Shown piece by piece: positions 11,259 to 19,363 of a stretch of 64,000 nucleotides of DNA. The DNA lies in the NCBI GenBank assembly GCA_025403435.1, contig CM046351.1, positions 26,439,730 to 26,503,729 of the forward strand, given 5' to 3'. The notes below the pieces were generated by a model that was not told where the DNA came from, made no database searches, and saw only the letters and a list, made by a program, of their open reading frames with translations. The translations under genes were made by a program, and so were the position numbers. Position 1 is the stretch's first letter. Each line of letters starts with the position of its first letter. The stretch comes from Artocarpus heterophyllus. Taxonomy: Eukaryota; Streptophyta; Magnoliopsida; Rosales; Moraceae.

Positions 11259-12861
11259 TAGGTTCGGTTAACCTAGGGAGTGTAGCATCACTTTAAAAAA
11301 AATATATATTTTTGAGATGGTTTTGAAGCTGAATTTTCATTGTCATCATCAAAATGAACCTTCACATTGATTTATACAGTCTAGAAGGATGTAACATGGA
11401 AATGCCATAGAATGAAAATACTAATGGTTATATGAGTACAATAATTACATAGAAGGAAAGTATTAATAGTTATGAGGGAATGATAATTATATGGAATGAG
11501 TTTATAAGTAGAATGCTTATGAGAGATTCGTATAATATTTGGATCTATAAGCATATATAATTCGTATAAACGATGAGAAATTCGTGTAGATACGAGGATT
11601 TAATAGCCTTTTGTCTCGTGAAAAACAGTAAGAAATATAAGGCTTGATTTATTGATTTTAAAGTTTGACATAGATATGCCAAATTTTTCGTAATTAATTC
11701 AAACCTAAGTAATGATTATGTGTGGATTCGATGGAGCACATAAGTGTCAATAACTTTTCTTGAAAGTTCTATTTATTTGAGGAATATGATATAAGTTGGG
11801 AATCATAGTATTGAATCATGAGAGAGATAAATGTTAGACTTTTGGTCTGTTGAGACTGTGTAAAGTCTAGAATGCATGAATCTCAAAATTGAAATATTTT
11901 GTTACGTACATTGTATTTAAGTGTATCAGTGAATCTTTATATATAGATGCAATAGAAAAATGATCAATAGGAGTTTCCTTAAGTAAATCATAATACTTAA
12001 GGCACTTATAATAATTTTGGATAATTACAATAAAATGTTTAAGTTTTAGATGTTTAGATGTGAATCTTTTGGTTAACTACAGTTTTGTTATATGAGGAAA
12101 TTATATATTGTATAAGTAGAATTGTGGGGATTATAGATGTTCTTAAGTAGTAACATCAAGTGTCTTTGTTCATTGATATGGTCTACGTTGAAAGACGTAA
12201 ATCGTATTGATTTCAAGGTTAGTCGCATTCTAAACCCTTGGTAGTAATGATGATGAATCCATTGATAGATGTTGAGTATTAGGAATAACATATGGGTGTA
12301 TGCATTGTTCAATAAGGTTTTGATTAAAACAAAATTATTTGAGTTGCTGGAAGATTGTGTTGTTATGAAATGATTTTAAATATCATTCAGGAAGATCCTT
12401 GTTGTCGTTAAATTAGATTTGTTGTTCATAGTTAACTTTATCTATAGTGGGCTTTAAATTGGGTTTAAGATTTATACAAATTGGTTTTCAATTTTATGTT
12501 TGTTATTTAACTCGTTCCAAATGTGTTAAGGCCTGAAACAACTTGACCATTTTCAACTAAGAACATTTGGGCCTAGTTCAAATCCTAAATCAGTTTGATT
12601 CACACTGTCTCTCCCACGTGGTCTCTATACGTGTCATATACAGTGGTTTAATTAATGTTTACAAATACGTTTACTGTGCATAGGAGCTTATTTCTCCGAG
12701 TTCACTTTTTCTCTCTTAATTTGTTATTTTCTCTCTAAATCGCAAATCCTCTTCTTTTTCATTAAAAATTCTTCTTTTTCTCTAAAAGAAGAAGGAATTC
12801 TAGGATTCTGCAATTTACTATCTTAATTTTTCCTTTCTATTTACTCTTCTTTCATCTCATC
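11259..12861 (+). other. Long untranslated leader of the LOG-carrying retroelement
   Basis: About 1.6 kb between the primer-binding site and ORF1, where gag would normally begin. No frame of useful length or recognisable gag remnant is seen. The last ~200 bp (12660-12861) changes character to a pyrimidine-rich tract (repeated TTCTTTTTC and TCTCTCTAAA) typical of plant mRNA 5' leaders. This suggests that ORF1 was captured with its own leader or is read from an internal promoter. Confidence 0.5.
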
Positions 12862-13383
12862 ATGGACCCAAAGTACCAACACCTGAGAAAGTATTTCCCA
12901 TCACTCTCCCAAAAGATTCTTAGAAAGAAATACAAGGCTAGAATTACTCGGTTGTGGATTCTTATGCGTTTTGGCATCCCTTGTGATGTGAGAATGTTAA
13001 TAGAGGGGAAAATCCGTCCGAGTGACTTTAGTCAAGATGTCGGTTTACCAGGAACAGGTACCAGTCGTAGTGCAATGAAAAGAAGAGCTCGTGCCATCGT
13101 GGTCACTTGTAACAAATGTGGAAGACAAAATTGTAACGGTAAATGTACTTCACCTGGTTATATGTCTACGAATAGAGAGGATAAAATAAGGTTTTGTAGG
13201 GATGGACTTTCAAAGGAGAACTTGGATAGCATCCATCCTCCTCTCCACGGTCACCCTAGTGGATATGTTCAAGGAGCTATTTTTAAACTCTGGCCTAAAT
13301 TTTATACAGAAAGACAACACCTCAGGAATATGGTATTTTTAGATCCTGTTTGCCAAGCCATAAGAAAACTGGATGGGGAATAA
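12862..13383 (+). CDS. Retroelement ORF1: 173-aa protein with basic/cysteine cluster, unknown
   Basis: An intact 173-residue ORF inside the LTR element, starting after a pyrimidine-rich leader (CTCATCATGGAC). The N-terminus (1-35) is basic. A central basic run, KRRAR at 73-77, is followed by Cys83, Cys86, Cys91 and Cys95 (spacing C-x2-C-x4-C-x3-C), then a Ser/Pro/Gly stretch and a C-terminal part rich in His and aromatics. The cluster could bind zinc and nucleic acid. It is not the CCHC knuckle of retroviral gag. The arrangement of an Arg-rich stretch next to four closely spaced cysteines recalls the small nucleic-acid-binding proteins of carlavirus/vitivirus-type plant viruses, but only in pattern. 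It could also be a derived gag or a captured host gene. No function is assigned. Confidence 0.6.
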   Translation: MDPKYQHLRKYFPSLSQKILRKKYKARITRLWILMRFGIPCDVRMLIEGKIRPSDFSQDVGLPGTGTSRSAMKRRARAIVVTCNKCGRQNCNGKCTSPGYMSTNREDKIRFCRDGLSKENLDSIHPPLHGHPSGYVQGAIFKLWPKFYTERQHLRNMVFLDPVCQAIRKLDGE

Positions 13384-13986
13384 GTCATCGCACTATAAAG
13401 GTTATTTAGTCTTTACTTATTTGAAGCAGTTTTAGCTGATGTTCAACAGTTTGTGTTTTTCTTTTACTCAGAATATTTGCTTTTGTGTTTGAAATAATTG
13501 TGATTATTAGATTGATACAGTAAGTGTTAATATCTTATTTAATTTATGATTTTCTTAAATATATATATAATAAAATATATATCTTATCAGACACGTTACA
13601 TACGGTACAGTAATATGTTTGAATTTTGAAAAGCTTATCCAGATATTTCAAGATTTGTGTCTCAAATTTCAAAAGTTCTACAGTATTTGTCGTTTATATT
13701 AAATTTCTAGACTTGGTGTATATTTGTCAAAAAGTCTACAGTTGTGTCATGAGGGTCTTTTGTCGAATTGTTCTCAATTGTCAAAAGTTATACAATTAGA
13801 GTCTAATCTTTTTCAAAAAGTGAATCAGATTTTCTGTAAACTATCAATCACCTTATCTTACTTTCTTATCCGCACAAGATTTTGTTTAAATCTTTGGATT
13901 ACCTTTTCATTACCTACTCGTCTATCTCTTTAGCCCTTTTTGTATATTTCTCATCTTTAAAATCTCATGTAGAACCCGAAGTCTAA
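13384..13986 (+). other. Spacer between ORF1 and LOG-like ORF
   Basis: About 600 bp, T-rich, without a convincing gene. A 69-codon frame (13724-13933) has low-complexity composition and no family resemblance. With this spacing and no overlap, ORF2 would need its own promoter, splicing or reinitiation to be translated from a shared RNA. Confidence 0.4.
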
Positions 13987-14676
13987 GTGGAGCAGACATT
14001 AAGCAACCACTTCTATAAACCAAATATGTCTACCTCCCAGTCCACGAAGAAAATAAAGAATGTCTGTGTCTTTTGTGGTTCCAGCCTTGGAAAAGATAAA
14101 GCTTATTTAGAAGCTGCAAATCACTTAGGGCAAGTCCTAGCACGCAAAAAGATTAACATAATCTATGGGGGTGGTAGTATAAAAATGATGGTAAATATGG
14201 CACTAGCAGCTAGGTCTAGCGACGCTACTGATGTAAAAATTTGGCCTCATATTCCAGTTGAAGGAAACCTTTGTAAGGAAGCCATAGGTAAGGGAGAAGG
14301 AGTCAGGAGTATCCCTAAAAATTTTAAAGACATAATCTATAATTCTGATGCTTTTATAGCATTACCTGGTGGTCTAGGTACTCTTGAGGAAATATTTATA
14401 GTTGCTTGTGGGCAATTGTTGGGCTTTTATTCCAAACCTTTGGGACTGCTGAACGTAAAGGGTTTTTATGACGGTCTTTTGAAATTTCTAGATTACGCTG
14501 TGGAAGAAAACATCACTACAGAATCGGAGAGACAAATCTTTGTCACTGCTTCAACAGCTGAGGAATTGATAGATAAAATGCAAATCATACATCCAGAATC
14601 CGACACTGCAACATCCAAGCTTGAATGGGAAAGGGAAAGCCGGGAGCGGCCAATTGATTTGAATCTCCATCTGTAA
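13987..14676 (+). CDS. Retroelement ORF2: LOG-family protein (cytokinin riboside 5'-monophosphate phosphoribohydrolase-like)
   Basis: A 229-residue intact ORF; Met14 (14026) is the more family-like start. LOG enzymes cut the ribose phosphate from cytokinin nucleotides in one step to give active cytokinin. Family signatures are VFCGSS (28-33), YGGG (60-63), DAFIALPGG (121-129) and the motif PGGLGTLEE (127-135), of the form PGGxGTxxE, with the catalytic Glu135. Length fits the family. Two features depart from plant LOGs. The usual GGGSIGLMG is GGGSIKMMV here, and the conserved Arg of the RKxxM motif aligns with Asn112. Activity is thus uncertain. Host LOG genes normally contain several introns; this copy has none, which fits capture through a spliced RNA. 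It lies ~0.6 kb after ORF1 on the same strand, within the LTRs. Confidence 0.85.
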   Translation: MEQTLSNHFYKPNMSTSQSTKKIKNVCVFCGSSLGKDKAYLEAANHLGQVLARKKINIIYGGGSIKMMVNMALAARSSDATDVKIWPHIPVEGNLCKEAIGKGEGVRSIPKNFKDIIYNSDAFIALPGGLGTLEEIFIVACGQLLGFYSKPLGLLNVKGFYDGLLKFLDYAVEENITTESERQIFVTASTAEELIDKMQIIHPESDTATSKLEWERESRERPIDLNLHL

Positions 14677-14816
14677 TCTTTTTGTTTTATCTTTGGCATG
14701 TAGGCATGTGTGTCCGTATTTCGTGTGTTACGAATAACCGTTTGCCTTGTATTCTGTGTTTCTTGTGGTACGTCGTTGTTCAATCTTTTAGATTCATTGA
14801 GCCTAATGCCGGGATG

Positions 14817-14958
14817 GCTGGATACGGAGTACTTGATGCTCTCGAAACGCATCCTTCTTAAGGTCCGATCTTTTGTTTATCGATGTTTTTGTATCCTCTA
14901 AGCATGCATGATATGGATAGCTGGTATACGGAGTGCCTTGTACTCTCGAAACGTATCC
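14817..14958 (+). repeat. Duplicated ~38-nt hairpin-like element after the LOG-like ORF
   Basis: Two similar segments, 14817-14854 and 14920-14958. Each begins GCTGG-ATACGGAGT or close to it, contains CTCTCGAAACG and ends in ATCC. In each, the ATACG at the left can pair with CGTAT (or CGCAT) at the right, giving short imperfect stems. Their place in the 3' untranslated part of the retroelement suggests RNA structure; the role is unknown. Confidence 0.4.
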
Positions 14959-15612
14959 GTATTATGTTTGTAATGTGTAATATTCTGTTAATATTATGTG
15001 GAAGTACCAGAGTCAGTTATGGGGATATTCCATATGAAATATGAGTATATTATTTGGGTTGAATGTTTGTGTCATGAGGATAGCTGTTTAATGAAAAATA
15101 TGTCGGGTTTGTCTGCAACTCTGAGATTCCGTTTAATATCTCTATGAATAAGTTTAATGTATGGTTTTGAATATAAGTGTTTGTGATATATGTTTTATGA
15201 TTATGTTTTAGTTTATTAGTTGAGGTATGAAATCAAATATATTTGACTTTTCCTTACTCAAAAAGGAAAAGGAACCTAAAGATGAAGTATATAAAATTTC
15301 TCTGGCAATCTCCTTAAATGTGATTGTAAATCACAGTCCATGGACAATGAAGGACCGGAATCATGATATGGTCAATATGTATGCCTGATCAGATTCTTAG
15401 ACTATTATACGGTGTTATAAGTTGAAACTTGTCAGAAATACTCTTATTGAGGGATTTAGGAGTAAGATTTATTATGCAAGTAAATAAGTGGAAATACGAT
15501 AACTTAAATTTGGAGGACAAACAACATTAACGGTTTAGACTCAGAATTGGAATCATAGTGGAATCATAATTTTTACTAGTATTGCTAGAATTGAAATTTC
15601 GAGGACGAAATT

Positions 15613-15631
15613 TCTTTAAGGGGGGTAGAGC
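15613..15631 (+). promoter_or_regulatory. Polypurine tract of the LOG-carrying retroelement
   Basis: CTTTAAGGGGGGTAGAGC sits directly before the 3' LTR (TGTGACACC at 15632) and after TTTCGAGGACGAAATTT. This arrangement is the plus-strand priming site of plant Ty3/gypsy elements. Confidence 0.9.
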
Positions 15632-17586
15632 TGTGACACCCGTTATTCTCCTAACGGGTATTGAGGTAATTAAATTAATTTTTAATGTATAAAAAAAAAA
15701 TTGCTTCATTTAAATTTATTTTATAATATTTATTTTTATCTATTTTTAAATTTTCTAAAATTCTCCTATATTTATTTAGTATGATTACTAAAAAGCCTTA
15801 GAACTTCTAATAAATCTCAAAAATGTCATATTGGCATTATGTGTGTTAAAGTCTTTAGATGAGACATAAGGATATCTTTTCCAACTACTCTTGACCCTCA
15901 TTTTCTTTATTTCCTCCGTGACATGCTTCAACATGTCTCCTCTATAATTGTTTCTATCACTTCTTTTCAAAGACTTCATCTTTTCTTCCTTTCTCTTCCA
16001 CGGTTCCCACACTCTTCTTCTCATTTCTTTGCTGAAGCAAAATACTTAGAGAACTTCTTCAAGGCAGCCATAAAAATCAGCCACCATCACCTCCATTTGA
16101 GCAAGAATTTCAGTCATACCGAACTAAAGGAACCTGTTTTGAAGCCATTTCAAGCTTCCAACTAACCATAATCTGAGGTTAGAATCTTATGAACAAATTT
16201 AGTCTTTCATTTATAAATTTTCTTTTATACTAAAGGATTATTCAAATTTGCGTTCTTAAACCTAAGTATATGTTTGTTGCTATTTTGGAGCATATGTATG
16301 AAGTCTAAGTGTATATGCCCTAGACAGAAAATTTATATTGTTAAACTTTGTAATACCTCTATGGGCAGTGGTTATTTCTTGAAATTCTAAGATTAAATTA
16401 AAATGAATTTTATGAATGTAGTTGTATGTTGTGCTTTAGTTTTAATTGTCCTTATGCACGCCTTAGGATCAAGGGAGTATGGAGCTAACGTTAATTGATT
16501 CCAGGATTAAGAGACTGTTGATAAGCTTAAAAGGTAGGGATTCTATTACTCATCTTTTGTGAGGTTTTTATAGAATTAAAATTGATTGTTTTGCCGCAAT
16601 ATATATATATCTATGTTGAACTGATATTATATGATTATCACATATGAAACTATGACATGGACTCGTCTTGTATTGTACGGCGAGGAACATAATGAATTGA
16701 CACATGTTATAAATTGAGAAGCATGGTTAGGAAAACTAACTCTATTAATAATGATTTAATATAGAGAAATGGTGAGACATGAAGAGGGCGGCGATTACGT
16801 CCTTGGGCATGAATACCCTAAAAGGTAAAATAGGGGGAAGGTGATGACGCTTCCTTGGGTTGAAAGTCCCAGAACACACTGTACAGGAATCGATTTGGTG
16901 AGGACTCGGGGCTTGATGTCCCCTCACCGGAACACCCTTGGAATGTTTATAGGGTGATCAAGTGCGCCCATTTGGGTTTCGATGAGTTGAGTGATACTCA
17001 ATTTAACATGGATACCTAGGAACAATGATGATTGGTAATATTTGTATAAATGTGTAATTATGACACTTGGTAATGATTAACTACGGTATCCATAAGATGT
17101 GATCATAATAAACCTCATAATCTGAAATATGATGTGACTTACTAACCATGCAGATTTTAATGTGGTAATGATAGAGGTGAGTAATGGTTTTCTCTACTGA
17201 GCATAGTGTCGCTCATTCCCTTATGTTTATATCTTTTCAGGACTCACTAAGTGTGAGGTGGCTACGAGAAATATAGTTGAGGAAGTGATGTAGCTATATT
17301 ACATTGGGACTGCTTCAATTGTTGAGAATGTTCTTCATGATAATGTAAGCATCAATTGTTACTTTCTGTGGCTGTATTACAATGTGTTGAGGGATAAAAT
17401 GATGATGACAACAGTTTATATTATTAAATTTAAGGTGCTACATTAAAACTGTGGTTTATTTATCGTTTATATTTTTATTTTGAGTTGAGAGTTTTCATTT
17501 AAGTCCCGGGCAAATTTTATTTTTAAGGTTTTACTTTTATTATTTATTTTTATTTTATCTCATTAAAAACTGTTAACCCCCATATA
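15632..17586 (+). repeat. 3' LTR, truncated by assembly gap
   Basis: It matches the 5' LTR base for base at a constant offset of 6360, apart from a 1-bp deletion in a T-run near 17481 and one C-to-T change at 17584. About the last dozen bases are missing because the 100-N gap starts at 17587. Such similarity means either a very young insertion or an assembly that copied one LTR. Confidence 0.9.
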
Positions 17587-17686
17587 NNNNNNNNNNNNNN
17601 NNNNNNNNNNNNNNNNNNNNNNNNNNNNNNNNNNNNNNNNNNNNNNNNNNNNNNNNNNNNNNNNNNNNNNNNNNNNNNNNNNNNNN
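17587..17686. other. Scaffold gap (100 N)
   Basis: Exactly 100 undetermined bases, a common placeholder for a gap of unknown size. It removes the end of the 3' LTR and the right target-site duplication, so sequence on the two sides may not be adjacent in the genome. Confidence 0.99.
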
Positions 17687-18733
17687 TCCTCTCATGACGG
17701 CGTGCCTATGATGATGTTTATGGTGCAACACTTGGGCCCTTAAGATAAAATGGATTAAGTTTTAAAATGGTTAACGTTACGAAAGATATGTTCTATGAAA
17801 TTATGCTTATGGCACTTTTATGATACGATGACAATGATGATGATGACACTGACGTTTATAAAATGTTTTAAATTGTAAGAATATATGTACTTACTAACCT
17901 TTAGCTTAATCATGTTTTATATGTCATGTTGCAGATAAGGGTAAGAGAATCATGGACTAGGTGGAGGATATGGGAAGGCGTGTGAGCAACATGAACGATG
18001 AATTGTAACCGGAAGCACGCCAAGAAAATGATTTTATGATTTAATCAAGTTTTATATATTTTTTTTGAACATGTTTTTGTGTTAAGTTTTTAAGAACACT
18101 TATATTATGGTTTTATAAGTTATTTTCTTATGAATTATGAACTTCCGCTATATTTTACGTAAAGTTGGTATGTTTAAAATTAAGTTTTCCAAATAAATTT
18201 GGTCTCGGACGGCCTACCGAACTCTGTGGCCGGCCTGCCAAAGACCAGAAGTTCGACCTGTCAAACATGGATGAATTTTTAATCCGAGTTGCAAAGCCTC
18301 TGCCGGCCTGCCGGTTGAGGGAATTCCGGCCTGCCGATGATGTTCGGCCTGCCGAAGTCCCAAGTTCGGCCCGCCGAACTGTGGGAACAAATGGATTTCT
18401 GATGATGTGATGATCAAAGAGTTTTAATGTGATATTTTTATAAGTCCTGAATTTACAAATTGACAAACCTATATTATTATATAAGTTCATGATTAATTTA
18501 GTGTATAAATGAATAAATTATGATAATGAATAATTTAAACAATGCTTTTCGAAACAACGTTAAGTTTAAAAAAAAAAAACGTATGAATGGATCCTGGTAA
18601 TGTAAGTTTAAGCACTTTTAAAATCCATAGTAATGATTAAGTTTGATATTATTTATAATTTTAAAGTTTATGCATGTACGAATGTAAGTATATAACGACA
18701 TCTGTGACGTCCGAATTAAGGGGCGTTGTAGTT
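17687..18733 (+). mobile_element. Partial gypsy-type LTR fragment
   Basis: The layout resembles the 3' half of a plant Ty3/gypsy LTR: 'acttactaacc' and an AG-ended stretch, a GTGGAGG-type segment, then an AT-rich tail, and finally GGGGCGTTGTA near 18723-18733, close to the GGGGCGTTACA end of the LOG-carrying element. The left part is lost in the gap. The sequence differs from the 9272-11238 LTR and so comes from another family. No coding region is seen. Confidence 0.45.
18208..18385. repeat. Cluster of CGGCCTGCCG-type GC-rich motifs
   Basis: Five to six copies of a short near-palindromic motif of the form TTCGGCCTGCCGAA, spaced about 20-60 bp apart, in otherwise AT-rich LTR-like DNA. A weaker cluster of the same motif occurs at 33648-33716 inside the solo LTR. 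Open frames across it on both strands are a by-product of its high GC content. Confidence 0.6.
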
Positions 18734-18930
18734 AGTTAGGTTGTTAGTTAGTTAGGTTGTTAGTTAGTTAGTAAATGTGGCATCAGTTCATTGGCCCAAG
18801 AAATCATTAGTTAATAAGAATGTATTCACCTGCTATATATACGGTGATGTATAAGGAAGATTGTATTCAACAAATTCTCTTATTAATACAAGTCACTGAG
18901 ATTTCATTCCAAAAACGTGTTTCATCTTTG
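18734..18930 (+). mobile_element. Possible copia-type LTR fragment
   Basis: It begins with repeated GTTAGTTAG units, then has a TATATATA box (around 18834), an ATTCAACAAATTCTC segment and 'TTAATACAAGTCACTGAG', the order seen in short plant copia LTRs. No second copy or target duplication was found, so this is a tentative solo LTR or fragment. Confidence 0.35.
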
Positions 18931-19363
18931 CACTCTTAATTTTCTTCACAAAACCAATGCTTTCTATATAAAATTAGAGAAAATAAAAGAAGTATAGGAA
19001 TGGTCATCGATCAAGAAATTCAAAAAAGGATTTGCAAGGGAACAACCCTGAACTATCCAGCTCCCACACCCGTCTATCAGACACAAAATCACACTACTTA
19101 AATTCCTCCAAACGACCCAACAGCTTCAAGAACTCTCCCAGTTCTCTCACTAGGATCTCTATAGAAATGAAAATTCCAATATTATCCTGGGAATTTTCAG
19201 TCTCTTAATTATGCAAATCTCGTTTTAAAGTTTTATACTGAGGAGACTTATTTTATTTGACATGAAGTCCAGGCTTTACATACTTTGAAATTTATGTGAG
19301 AATAATAATTTTCTTGCTTAAAATTTAGCTTTCCTGATTTTTTTTTTTAAATAAAAATCATAG

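Larger units (their letters stand above)
9272..17586 (+). mobile_element. Non-autonomous Ty3/gypsy-type LTR retrotransposon carrying a LOG-like gene
   Basis: The element has two long direct repeats (9272-11238 and 15632-17586, the latter cut by the N gap), a primer-binding site matching initiator tRNA-Met just inside the left LTR, and a polypurine tract just before the right LTR. The boundary TTTCGAGGACGAAATTTC followed by AAGGGGGG and then TGTGACACC is the typical 3' end of plant Ty3/gypsy elements. The 4.4-kb interior has no recognisable gag, protease, reverse transcriptase, RNase H or integrase. It holds two intact ORFs instead (12862-13383 and 13987-14676). It must therefore rely on enzymes of another element to move. 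The right-hand target duplication lies in the gap and cannot be read. Confidence 0.9.

Noticed and set aside
12862..13383. Integrated plant virus
   Set aside because: Only a basic/cysteine pattern resembles small viral nucleic-acid-binding proteins; there is no replicase, coat or movement protein, and the ORF lies within LTR retrotransposon boundaries.
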